64,000 bases of DNA from Acidisarcina sp963790505 (GTDB lineage Bacteria > Acidobacteriota > Terriglobia > Terriglobales > Acidobacteriaceae), in contig CAWBOT010000002.1 of assembly GCA_963790505.1 (NCBI GenBank), positions 372,001 through 436,000 on the forward strand, written 5' to 3'. Shown here one piece after another: positions 16,051-23,675 of this stretch (positions are counted from its first letter, which is position 1; each line of letters begins with the position of its first letter). The notes under the pieces were generated by a model. The model had not been told where the DNA came from. It did not search any database and saw nothing but the letters and a program-made list of their open reading frames with translations. The translations under genes and the position numbers were made by a program.

Positions 16051-16458
16051 ATGATCGTGCTTGATGCCTCGGCAGTTATCGACTGGTTGCTGCGAACCCC
16101 AGCAGGGCATCGCATTGAGGAGCGCGTCTATAGCGTTTCTTGGGGGGGGGCGAAACGAGACGCTACACAGCGTACACCTGCTCGATGTGGAGTTTGCGCA
16201 GGTGCTGCGGCGCCTGGTGCGCGAAAGAACTTTGGCCCCCGAGCGGGCGGAAGAGGCAATTGAGGACCTGATGGCGCTTCGCATCACGCGCTACGCGCCC
16301 GTGCTGTTGCTTAACCGGATCTGGCCGCTCAGGCATAACCTGAGTGCTTACGATGCAGCCCACGTGGCTCTCGCCGAAGAGCTGCATGCCCCCTTGATCA
16401 CGCGAGACCAGAAGCTTGCCGCAGCCCCGGGCATGCGGCTGCGATCGAGGTGTTCTAG
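16051..16458 (+). pseudogene. vapC: PIN-domain toxin (VapC-like), two frameshifts
   Basis: Ribonuclease toxin of the VapC/PIN family, broken twice. From ATG 16051 the frame reads MIVLDASAVIDWLL with the first catalytic Asp. At the run of nine G (16142-16150) the frame is lost; with one G fewer it continues as HLLDVEFAQVLRRL, NLSAYDAAHVALAEEL and PLITRDQKLA, which carry the remaining acidic residues. A second shift near 16426-16432 (CCCCGGG) hides the normal ending, which reads GHAAAIEVF then TAG at 16458. The acidic active site is therefore preserved in pieces. Either homopolymer errors or genuine decay could explain it. No intact antitoxin gene is seen upstream. Confidence 0.8.
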
Positions 16459-16504
16459 GTTGGCTAAGAATAATGTCCGCCTGTCGATATCACGGCTTAG
16501 GCAA

Positions 16505-16843
16505 TCAGGCGACTGCATGTTCCGGGGAGTGGGCTGGCCGCAACCTGATCTGGACATCGATCCTCTTGCCAAGTCGGTTGACGATAGAAACCAGGCGGTC
16601 AACCGTAAATCTGCGGAGATCGGCGTTGCGAATTCGGGAGAAATCGGCGGCGGCGATGCCTGTCCGGGCCTGTGCGGCACGAACGGTGAGGCCTTCAAGG
16701 TCAAGGATCTTGAGAATCTCAGCTGCGAGGATGGCCTTGAGCTGTTGAATGTCAGCGCCCTCGTGGCCGAGATCGCGAAAGACATTTCCGCTGCCGCGAA
16801 CGATCTCAATTGCGTCTTCTCTATCTCTTTCTTCAGTTTTCAT
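16505..16843 (-). CDS. higA: HigA-like XRE antitoxin
   Basis: DNA-binding antitoxin of 112 residues. The central helix-turn-helix reads LKAILAAEILKILDLEGLTVRAAQARTGIAAADFSRIRN in order, followed by LRRFTVDRLVSIVNRLGK, the standard ending of this XRE subgroup (second wing helix that caps the domain). Its start overlaps the toxin stop by four bases (ATGA), so the two are co-translated with the toxin first, as in HigBA systems. It should neutralise the toxin and repress the operon through the inverted repeat at 17213-17242. Confidence 0.85.
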   Translation of the reverse strand: MKTEERDREDAIEIVRGSGNVFRDLGHEGADIQQLKAILAAEILKILDLEGLTVRAAQARTGIAAADFSRIRNADLRRFTVDRLVSIVNRLGKRIDVQIRLRPAHSPEHAVA

Positions 16844-17187
16844 CTCAACTGTTCCTTTAGACCCTTAAGGCGCTTTACGATCAGGTCGATTTCGGATTTC
16901 GGCGTTTTGATTCCTTGCTTTGCTTTCTTCTGGAATGCATGAAGGACCCAAATGTCGTTCCCAATCTGGACTGCATATATCACCCGAAAAGCATCTCCGC
17001 GATAAGGCAGGGCTGTTTCAAATACTCCCGGCCCAAGCCCGGAGAGTGGTTTGACAATGTCGGCCTTGCCCCCTTCAGCAGCGATGGTTAGAGCGGTGAG
17101 GCAGATGGCCTGAGCACCGGGCGGAAAGCTTTCGAAATCTTTGCGCGCGGCCTTAATCCATGAGATCGGACGGGTTGTTCTCGTCAT
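16840..17187 (-). CDS. higB: HigB-like toxin (RelE superfamily, Gp49-like)
   Basis: Predicted ribosome-dependent mRNA endonuclease of 115 residues. The family layout is present: ISWIKAARKDFESFP, then GLGPGVFETALPYRGDAFRVIYAVQIGNDIWVLHAFQKKAK in segments, ending TPKSEIDLIVKRL, which matches phage-derived Gp49-like/HigB proteins. Basic residues in the last third supply the usual RNase surface. It is the first gene of the operon; 25 bases upstream lies a perfect 13-bp inverted repeat, and five bases beyond that the IS3 element begins, so the insertion lies at the edge of the promoter. Confidence 0.87.
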   Translation of the reverse strand: MTRTTRPISWIKAARKDFESFPPGAQAICLTALTIAAEGGKADIVKPLSGLGPGVFETALPYRGDAFRVIYAVQIGNDIWVLHAFQKKAKQGIKTPKSEIDLIVKRLKGLKEQLR

Positions 17188-17212
17188 GATTCTTACCGAC
17201 GAAAATGTCAGG

Positions 17213-17242
17213 ACTCATGTTGTCATATTTGACAACATGAGT
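17213..17242. promoter_or_regulatory. Perfect inverted repeat, probable higBA operator
   Basis: ACTCATGTTGTCA and TGACAACATGAGT are exact inverted copies separated by TATT. The repeat lies 25 bases upstream of the higB start, where HigA-type antitoxins bind to repress their operon. TTGACT (minus strand, 17240-17245) at its distal edge could be the -35 of the promoter. The IS3 left end starts at 17248, leaving the operator intact. Confidence 0.75.
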
Positions 17243-17243
17243 C

Positions 17244-17247
17244 AAGG
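17244..17247. repeat. Target-site duplication, left copy (AAGG)
   Basis: AAGG directly before the IS left end is repeated directly after the right end (18526-18529). A four-base duplication suits IS3-family transposition and shows that both ends belong to one insertion event. Confidence 0.8.
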
Positions 17248-17317
17248 TGACCTGCCCCCGAAAAACTCTACCAGTGATAACTGGAGTTCTCTCGTAATGT
17301 AGACGGGGGGATTTTGT

Positions 17318-17599
17318 ATGAAGAAGAGCCGGTACACGGAAGAGCAGATCATCGGGATCTTGAAGCAACACGAGGCGGGAGTGAAGACGGCGGACCTGTG
17401 CCGCGAACATGGGATAAGTGCGGCGACGTTCTATGGGTGGAAGTCGAAGTACGGCGGGATGGACGTGAGCGAGGCGCAGCGGCTGAAGGCGCTGGAGGAG
17501 GAGAACCGCCGTCTGAAGCTGCTGGTGGCGGAACTGAGCCTGCACGGTGAGGCACTGAAGGGCGTGATCCGAAAAAACGGCTGGAGCTTGCCGGTCTGA
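17318..17599 (+). CDS. IS3 transposase OrfA
   Basis: DNA-binding subunit of 93 residues. The HTH region (RYTEEQIIGILKQHEAGVK then DLCREHGISAATFYGWKSKYGG) recognises the element ends, and the following coiled coil (EAQRLKALEEENRRLKLLVAELSL) mediates dimerisation. The last codons include the frameshift window: CG A AAA AAC, i.e. the heptamer A-AAA-AAC at 17572-17578 in the correct phase for -1 slippage into orfB. Confidence 0.93.
   Translation: MKKSRYTEEQIIGILKQHEAGVKTADLCREHGISAATFYGWKSKYGGMDVSEAQRLKALEEENRRLKLLVAELSLHGEALKGVIRKNGWSLPV
17572..17578 (+). promoter_or_regulatory. Programmed -1 frameshift site (A-AAA-AAC)
   Basis: The heptamer lies in the orfA zero frame as A AAA AAC. Slipping one base back yields a continuous OrfAB reading (KKRLELAGLRGDVAYAQAEHG), removing the need for a separate orfB start. 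This is the standard way IS3 elements make their transposase. Confidence 0.8.
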
Positions 17600-17607
17600 G
17601 AGGCGAT

Positions 17608-18507
17608 GTGGCGTACGCTCAGGCCGAGCATGGCCTGAGCGAGCGCACGGCCTGCAAGCTGCTGGGTATGGAGCGGTCGAGCTATCGGTACGAGCCGCGA
17701 CCGGACCGCAACGCGGAGCTGCGCGAAGCGCTGGTGAAGCTGGCCCGTCAGAAGCCGCGCTATGGCTATCGCCGGCTGCACGCGGTGCTGAGCCGCCGCG
17801 GCCACGAGGTGAACGTGAAGCGGGTCTATCGGTTGTACGTGCAAGAGCGGCTGATGGTCCGGCGCAAGAAGCGCAAGCGTCTGGTGCGCGATCGCGCGGC
17901 CGAGCCGCGGCTGATGGGAGCGAACCAGGAGTGGGCGATGGACTTCATCGTCGACGGCCTGGCGACGGGGCGAATGGTGCGCATCCTGAGCGTGGTGGAT
18001 GTGTATACGCGCGAGTGCCTGGCGCTGGAGGCCGACACCAGCCTCGGCTCGGGGCGCGTGACGCGGGTGCTGGAGCGGCTGATCGAAGAGCGGGGCCGTC
18101 CCGAAAGCGTGCGCTCCGATAATGGGCCGGAGTTCACCTCGCGGCGGATGCTGGCCTGGTCAGAGGACTGGAAGGTCGGACTGGTGCATATCCAGCCAGG
18201 GCGTCCGATGCAGAACGGCCACGTCGAGAGCTTCCACGGACGGTTGCGCGACGAGTGCCTCAACGCCAGCTGGTTCCGGACCTTGAACGATGTTAGGACG
18301 ACCCTGGCGAACTGGCGGCAGGAGTATAACTGGGAACGCCCGCATAGTTCGCTGGGCTATCAAACGCCGGAGCAGTTCCGGCAAAGCGCAGGCTATGCAA
18401 ATGTGGAAGGCCAACAACGCCTCCCACATTTACACAGCCACGACGGCGGCTACGGAGTTTTTCCAAAGCCAAACCTAAACCGAGAATCTCCAGTTATGAA
18501 TGGGTGA
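17608..18507 (+). CDS. IS3 transposase OrfB (DDE catalytic domain)
   Basis: Catalytic part of the transposase, 299 residues as a separate ORF and longer as the OrfAB fusion. The HTH_21 region (RYGYRRLHAVLSRRGHEVN) precedes the rve integrase core with its DDE residues: Asp in WAMDFIVDGL, Asp in VRSDNGPEFTS, and Glu in NGHVESFHGRLRDECLN. The C-terminal HSSLGYQTPEQF is also standard. The codon at 17608 is not a necessary start, since the -1 slip site upstream produces the fusion. Fully intact. Confidence 0.93.
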   Translation: MAYAQAEHGLSERTACKLLGMERSSYRYEPRPDRNAELREALVKLARQKPRYGYRRLHAVLSRRGHEVNVKRVYRLYVQERLMVRRKKRKRLVRDRAAEPRLMGANQEWAMDFIVDGLATGRMVRILSVVDVYTRECLALEADTSLGSGRVTRVLERLIEERGRPESVRSDNGPEFTSRRMLAWSEDWKVGLVHIQPGRPMQNGHVESFHGRLRDECLNASWFRTLNDVRTTLANWRQEYNWERPHSSLGYQTPEQFRQSAGYANVEGQQRLPHLHSHDGGYGVFPKPNLNRESPVMNG

Positions 18508-18525
18508 GAAAAACGGGGCAGGTCA

Positions 18526-18529
18526 AAGG
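18526..18529. repeat. Target-site duplication, right copy (AAGG)
   Basis: Second copy of the AAGG duplication flanking the IS3 element; see the left copy at 17244-17247. Confidence 0.8.
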
Positions 18530-18633
18530 GTCAGGGAATTAGTCAGCAAAGTCGATTTCATACCTATAAAAGAAATATTGACTGGCTCCGCGCACATGAT
18601 GCGGAAAACGAACGGACAGATGTTTATTCTCGA

Positions 18634-19320
18634 TTGTCCAGCGAGCAGAGACTAACTGAAATACTTTCGACGATGACGGAGAGCATCGAACTTTTCGAGA
18701 CGGTTTCGATACTACGCGAAAAGGGCGTCAGTGTTCCTTGGGAGCTTTTACGCCGGGTCTTTTCCGGCCCAGTGGATGCCTTTCGAGAAGATCGGACCTC
18801 GAACGAAGCTCGGAATGCGATGTTTGAGTTGAATATGGCGGCGATGGCTGCGAGGCGAGGTCTTGAGCCAAGCCTAAGCGACGCCAACCCTGATGTCACA
18901 TTTCGGTTTGAAAACCGATGCGTAAAAATGGAGTGCAAGCGTGTTCTTTCGGAGAGACGAATTATCGAGAGACTGAAGGAAGGCGTGAAACAGCTCAAAA
19001 AGTCCGTTAATCCCTCTGCGTCGGATATTGGGATTGTCGCGATCTCGCTTTCAAAGCTCGTCAATCCGGGCGATCGGTATATAGTTTCGGATTCGGCGCA
19101 CAAGGATCTGTCGGATGGGCTTCGCGATCTATTAAGGGCAAACGAGCCGATACTTGGCAGGATGCATACGCCTCACGTGGCAGGCTTCTTGTTTTATGTG
19201 TCGAGCGCCGCATACGTGCCAGGCAAAGGGTATGCACCCGTACGCGCAGGAACATTCTTTCCCTCGGACCTTGCCGAGCAGCCCTATTTGAGGAAGCTCG
19301 CCAGTGCACTAGCCGTTTGA
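18634..19320 (+). CDS. Unknown protein with a PD-(D/E)XK nuclease-like motif
   Basis: Protein of 228 residues not recognised at family level. It contains the signature of a PD-(D/E)XK nuclease: a helix with Glu58/Glu65 (SNEARNAMFELNMAAMAARRG), then NPDVTFRFENRC with Pro86-Asp87, and MECKRV with Glu100 and Lys102, i.e. PD-x12-ExK. The helix-strand-strand order is right for the fold. The only start is TTG 18634, with no good ribosome site; ATG 18673 is an alternative. The frame is open without a stop back to the IS3 right end, so the real N-terminus may have been removed by the insertion. Lower GC than the neighbouring core genes. With higBA and the PIN remnant next door, a defence or addiction role is possible but unproven. 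Confidence 0.55.
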   Translation: MSSEQRLTEILSTMTESIELFETVSILREKGVSVPWELLRRVFSGPVDAFREDRTSNEARNAMFELNMAAMAARRGLEPSLSDANPDVTFRFENRCVKMECKRVLSERRIIERLKEGVKQLKKSVNPSASDIGIVAISLSKLVNPGDRYIVSDSAHKDLSDGLRDLLRANEPILGRMHTPHVAGFLFYVSSAAYVPGKGYAPVRAGTFFPSDLAEQPYLRKLASALAV

Positions 19321-19339
19321 GTTACATCCGGTTTGGTTC

Positions 19340-21208
19340 TCACAACCGACAGATCAGCAACTCCCGCTCATAAACCATCTCTGGTGGCAGGTGGTCGTGG
19401 AGAGCGATGAAGAGTTCTTCGTGGCTCATCACTTCCTTCCGCCAGGCGTCGCGGTCGACGCGCTGTAGCTCGTTAAATTCCGCCTCGGGAAGATCGAGGC
19501 CGTTCCAACGAATGTCTTTGTAGTGCGGGGTCCAGCCGATGGGCGTTTCTTTGCCCTGGGCGCGGCCGCGGACGCGGTCGACGATCCATTTGAGGATGCG
19601 GATGTTTTCGCCGAATCCCGGCCAGAGGAATTTGCCGTCGGCGTCTTTGCGGAACCAGTTCACGTGGAAGATGCGCGGGGTGACGTTGAGCGTGCGCTGC
19701 ATCTTGATCCAGTGGCGAAAGTAATCGCCCATGTGGTATCCGCAGAAGGGAAGCATGGCCATGGGGTCGCGGCGCACCTGGCCGACGGCCCCGGCAGCGG
19801 CGGCGGTGGTCTCTGAGCCCATGGTGGCGCCGGCATAGACTCCGGCGCTCCAGTTGAAGGCCTGGTAGACGAGCGGAATCGTGGCGGAGCGGCGGCCTCC
19901 GAAGATCAGCGCGCTAATCGGAACGCCTTCGGGCGCTTCCCAGTCGGCGTCGATGCACGGGCATTGCGAGGCGGGCGCGGTGAAGCGTCCATTCGGGTGG
20001 GCGGCTTTTGCGCCGGTCGCCTTGCCGATGGCCGGGGTCCAGAGTTTGCCCTGCCAGTCGAGGCACTCCGCTGGAGGATCGTCGGTCATTCCCTCCCACC
20101 AGACGCCGCCGTCAGGGGTGAGCGCCACGTTGGTAAAAATCGAGTTGCGCGAGAGCGTGGCCATCGCATTGGGGTTCGTCTTGGCCGATGTTCCCGGTGC
20201 GACGCCGAAGAAGCCTGCTTCGGGATTGATAGCGCGCAACTGGCCGGTCGCGTCGGGACGAATCCAGGCAATGTCGTCGCCGACGGTCCAGACCTTCCAT
20301 CCGTCGAAGCCCTCAGGGGGCACCATCATGGCGAAGTTTGTCTTGCCGCAGGCGCTGGGAAAGGCGGCGGCAACGTAGGTCTTTTCTGATTTGCCGGCGG
20401 CATCGGGCGGCGATTCGAGGCCGACGATGAGCATGTGTTCGGCCATCCAGCCTTCGTCGCGGGCGATGTTTGAGGCGATGCGGAGTGCGAAGCATTTCTT
20501 GCCTAGGAGTGCATTACCGCCGTAGCCGGAGCCATAGGACCATATTTCGCGCGTCTCGGGGAAGTGGACGATGTATTTCTCGTCGTTGCACGGCCAGGGA
20601 ACGTCGGATTCGCCGGGTGCGAGCGGCATTCCCACGCTGTGCATGCAGGGAACGACGCGCTGCACGTCGCGGTCGATCTCGCGGAAGACGGGCAGGCCGA
20701 TTCGCGCCATGATGCGCATATTGACGACAACATAGGGAGAATCGGTGAGCTGCACGCCGATCTGCGACATTGGCGAGCCGATCGGCCCCATGCTAAAGGG
20801 CAGCACGTACATTGTTCGGCCGCGCATCGAGCCGCGAAAGAGGTCCTTGAGCTTGCGGCGCATCTTGTAGGGGTCTTCCCAATTGTTGGTCGGCCCGGCG
20901 TTGTCTTTCGACAGGGAACAGATGAAGGTGCGCTCTTCGACGCGGGCCACGTCGCGGGCGTCGGAGCGAGCGTAGAAGCAGCCCGGCCAGGTCCGTTCAT
21001 TCAGCTTGATGAAGGTGCCATTGTCGACCAGCTGCGCGCAGAGAGCGTCGTATTCCTCTTTGGAGCCGTCGACCCAGTGGATCGCCGACGGCTTGGTGAG
21101 GTCCGCCATCTTGTCGACCCAGCGGAGCAGGTGCTTGTTTTCGGCGAGGGGTGTGGCGGAATCGCTGGATGGCGGGGCGAATAGGACGGATTCGGTGTTT
21201 TTCTTCAT
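19340..21208 (-). CDS. pckG: Phosphoenolpyruvate carboxykinase (GTP)
   Basis: Gluconeogenic enzyme that converts oxaloacetate and GTP to PEP, CO2 and GDP in the cytosol. The 622-residue length and sequence match the GTP-dependent class, not the ATP class. Key elements: the kinase P-loop in FPSACGKTNFAMM, the metal and substrate region GDDIAWIRP, the hypermobile Cys loop segment, and FGGRRSATIPLVYQAFNW near residue 420. The start is ATG 21208. Single gene, back to back with the rhamnose operon, sharing an intergenic region of 220 bp. A gluconeogenic role fits growth on sugars that yield lactate and C3 units. Confidence 0.96.
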   Translation of the reverse strand: MKKNTESVLFAPPSSDSATPLAENKHLLRWVDKMADLTKPSAIHWVDGSKEEYDALCAQLVDNGTFIKLNERTWPGCFYARSDARDVARVEERTFICSLSKDNAGPTNNWEDPYKMRRKLKDLFRGSMRGRTMYVLPFSMGPIGSPMSQIGVQLTDSPYVVVNMRIMARIGLPVFREIDRDVQRVVPCMHSVGMPLAPGESDVPWPCNDEKYIVHFPETREIWSYGSGYGGNALLGKKCFALRIASNIARDEGWMAEHMLIVGLESPPDAAGKSEKTYVAAAFPSACGKTNFAMMVPPEGFDGWKVWTVGDDIAWIRPDATGQLRAINPEAGFFGVAPGTSAKTNPNAMATLSRNSIFTNVALTPDGGVWWEGMTDDPPAECLDWQGKLWTPAIGKATGAKAAHPNGRFTAPASQCPCIDADWEAPEGVPISALIFGGRRSATIPLVYQAFNWSAGVYAGATMGSETTAAAAGAVGQVRRDPMAMLPFCGYHMGDYFRHWIKMQRTLNVTPRIFHVNWFRKDADGKFLWPGFGENIRILKWIVDRVRGRAQGKETPIGWTPHYKDIRWNGLDLPEAEFNELQRVDRDAWRKEVMSHEELFIALHDHLPPEMVYERELLICRL

Positions 21209-21330
21209 AGCTCAGGTACTTGCGAATAGATTGATTTTACCGCTGCCGATCATCATCTGGAGTTCTGGACGCGGCCTTCGGAAATTCAGTGGCTGCCCGA
21301 TTTGCACCCGAATAAATGTGCCTATAGGAA

Positions 21331-21359
21331 TTGTTGCTCTATTGTTTTCGATGTAAACT
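21331..21359 (+). promoter_or_regulatory. Sigma-70-type promoter upstream of the rhamnose genes
   Basis: TTGTTG at 21331-21336 and TAAACT at 21354-21359 are separated by exactly 17 bases and lie 70 bases upstream of the aldolase ATG, leaving a leader of about 60 bases. GGGAG at 21418-21422 is the ribosome site. No clear activator site was seen. Confidence 0.5.
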
Positions 21360-21428
21360 CATAGGGCACCCACATTCGCCTACAAATCCGGCGGGAGCGG
21401 GGGCTTAAACCCACAGCGGGAGCTGAAA

Positions 21429-23675
21429 ATGGCAGTCACTACAGAGACCCAGAGCGAGATCAATTCGATCGAAACAAAGAGCAGCCTGAAATTCTTAAAG
21501 GACCTATGGGACGATTCCGTTGCTGCGACGCTCGACGAGCCTGAGCTGCTGCGTTACCGCTCCAATTTAATGGGCGCGGACCTGCGCATTACCAATTTCG
21601 CTGGCGGCAATACCAGCTCGAAGATCGTAGAGACTGATCCGCTCGACGGCACCAAGCGTGAAGTGCTGTGGGTGAAGGGAAGCGGCGGCGACCTAGGCAG
21701 CATGAAGCGCGCCGGACTTGCGACCCTGTATCTCGAAAAGTTCAATGCCCTGGAGCAGCTCTATCGCGGCGTCGATTTTGAAGACGAGATGGTGGAGATG
21801 TACCCGCTGTGCACCTTCAAGAACAACCCCGTGGCTGCCTCGATCGATACGCCGCTGCACGGATTTCTGCCTTTCCCGCACGTAGACCATCTTCACCCCG
21901 ATTGGGGCATAGCGCTGGCCGCCTCGGCCAACGGATTGGAGAAGATGGCGGAGTTCAACCAACGCTTTGGCCATTCCCTGATCTGGATTCCGTGGCAGCG
22001 GCCGGGCTTCGAGCTCGGCCTGATGATGAAGGACTGCGTCGAGGCGAATCCGGGCTGCGACGGCATCGTGCTCGGCGGCCACGGACTGTTTACCTGGGGT
22101 AACACGCATCGCGAGTCGTACCTCAACACGATCACGATGATCGACCAGCTGGGACAATTCGTGAATGAGCACGTCGCCCAGAAGGGCGCCAATATCTTTG
22201 GCGGAACGCAATTCAGCTCGCGCGAGGACCGCGCGCAGCTCGCGGTCGAGATATTCCCGTACTTGCGTGGTCAGGTCAGCAACCAGAGGCGCGTGATTGG
22301 TAGCTACGCCGATCTGCCGGAAGTGCTGAAGTTCGTGAACTCGAAGGATGCCGAGGCGCTCGCCTATCTTGGCACCAGCTGTCCCGACCACTTCATCAGG
22401 ACGAAGATTCGCCCGCTCTACGTGAAGTGGGACCCCTCGGGAGACTTGGGGAGCTTAAAGGCCGCTATCGCCGACGGTCTGAAGACGTACCGCAAAGAGT
22501 ACGCGGAGTATTACCAGGCCCATGCTGAGCCAGATTCTCCAGCCATGCGCGACGACAATCCGAGCATTGTTCTCATCCCTGGACTAGGCATGTTCAGCTT
22601 CGGTAAGAGCAAGCCCGAATCGCGGATCACCGGCGAGTTTTATACCAATGCGATTCACGTGATGGAGGGCGCCAGCGCGATGGGCGAGGGCGCGCCGCCG
22701 AGCGAACTGCCCCAGGCGGGGCCAGCAGCGAAGACCTCCGCCTTCAAGGTGTACACCAACTACGTTGCGTTGCCGGCGCGCGAGGCGTTTCGGATTGAAT
22801 ACTGGAAGCTCGAAGAGGCGAAGATTCGCCGCCAACCGGCAGAGAAACAGTTGAGCAGGCAGATTGTCTTGATCGTCGGCGGAGGCAGTGGCATAGGACG
22901 TGAAGTTGCTCTGCTCGCCGCCGAGCGCGGTGCGCATGTCGTGATTGCGGACCGCGATGTTGCGGGATCGGAAGCGGTCACCGCCGAAGTGAAGACCATC
23001 GCCGGGAAAGAGTTCGCAGTCGCCGCAGCTGTTGATATCCGCAATCGCGGAACGATCCGCGAGGCGGTGGCCAAGGCAGTCAGCAGTTTTGGTGGAGTCG
23101 ATATCCTTATCAATACCGCAGCGATCTTCCCTGCATCGCCGGATGGGGTTATCACCGACGCGCAGTGGGCTTTGACGCTGGAGGTCAACGTCACCGCCAA
23201 CTACTTGCTTACCGATGAAGCGGCGAAGGTCTTCAAGGAACAGGGCTTGCCGGTTAATGTGGTGCTCACCAGCTCGGCGAACGCAGTCGTCTCGAAGCGG
23301 GGCAGCGAAGTTTATGACGTGAGCAAAGCGGCATTGAGTCACCTGGTCCGCGAACTGGCGGTTGGGCTCGCGCCGCTGGTCCGGGTCAACGGCATCAGCC
23401 CGGCTACGGTGGTGAAGGGTTCAACGATGTTTCCCCGCGACCGGGTGATCGCTTCTTTGAGCAAGTACGCGATTCCGTTTGAAAACGCGGCAACGGATGA
23501 CGAACTGCGCGATCTGCTGGCCGGCTTTTATGCCAAGCGTACGCTCACCCATCAGCCGATCGATCCGAAGGACTGCGCCGAGGCGATCCTCTTTTTGGCT
23601 GGTCCAGCGTCACGATGCACAACCGGCCATCTGATTCCGGTCGACGGGGGTCTGACCGAGGCCTTCCTCAGATGA
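21429..23675 (+). CDS. rhaEW: Bifunctional rhamnulose-1-phosphate aldolase / L-lactaldehyde dehydrogenase
   Basis: Two-domain enzyme of L-rhamnose breakdown, 748 residues. Residues 1-430 are a class II aldolase of the RhaE type, with zinc-ligand histidines in FPHVDHLHPDW and GGHGLFTWG; it splits L-rhamnulose-1-phosphate into DHAP and L-lactaldehyde. Residues 475-748 are a short-chain dehydrogenase with the cofactor motif GGGSGIGREVALL and the catalytic YDVSKAALSHL, expected to oxidise lactaldehyde to lactate. Fusion of both steps is known (RhaEW). It overlaps the kinase gene by four bases (ATGA at 23672-23675). L-rhamnose isomerase and transporter are not in the window. Confidence 0.92.
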   Translation: MAVTTETQSEINSIETKSSLKFLKDLWDDSVAATLDEPELLRYRSNLMGADLRITNFAGGNTSSKIVETDPLDGTKREVLWVKGSGGDLGSMKRAGLATLYLEKFNALEQLYRGVDFEDEMVEMYPLCTFKNNPVAASIDTPLHGFLPFPHVDHLHPDWGIALAASANGLEKMAEFNQRFGHSLIWIPWQRPGFELGLMMKDCVEANPGCDGIVLGGHGLFTWGNTHRESYLNTITMIDQLGQFVNEHVAQKGANIFGGTQFSSREDRAQLAVEIFPYLRGQVSNQRRVIGSYADLPEVLKFVNSKDAEALAYLGTSCPDHFIRTKIRPLYVKWDPSGDLGSLKAAIADGLKTYRKEYAEYYQAHAEPDSPAMRDDNPSIVLIPGLGMFSFGKSKPESRITGEFYTNAIHVMEGASAMGEGAPPSELPQAGPAAKTSAFKVYTNYVALPAREAFRIEYWKLEEAKIRRQPAEKQLSRQIVLIVGGGSGIGREVALLAAERGAHVVIADRDVAGSEAVTAEVKTIAGKEFAVAAAVDIRNRGTIREAVAKAVSSFGGVDILINTAAIFPASPDGVITDAQWALTLEVNVTANYLLTDEAAKVFKEQGLPVNVVLTSSANAVVSKRGSEVYDVSKAALSHLVRELAVGLAPLVRVNGISPATVVKGSTMFPRDRVIASLSKYAIPFENAATDDELRDLLAGFYAKRTLTHQPIDPKDCAEAILFLAGPASRCTTGHLIPVDGGLTEAFLR

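Larger units (their letters stand above)
17248..18525 (+). mobile_element. IS3-family insertion sequence, intact
   Basis: Complete insertion sequence of 1278 bp. The ends are inverted repeats: both start TGACCTGCCCC reading inwards, and a second matching block ATAACTGGAG follows about 30 bases in on each side. It carries orfA and orfB in overlapping -1 arrangement with a slippery A6 site, and is flanked by AAGG on both sides. No stop or deletion disrupts either frame, so it looks recently active. It inserted immediately beside the higBA operator and just upstream of the nuclease-like gene. The GC content of the transposase genes (about 65%) is higher than that of the island around it. Confidence 0.93.

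Noticed and set aside
15985..16065. Short open frame before the PIN gene as an intact VapB antitoxin
   Set aside because: No start with a ribosome site and no DNA-binding fold; at most a remnant.
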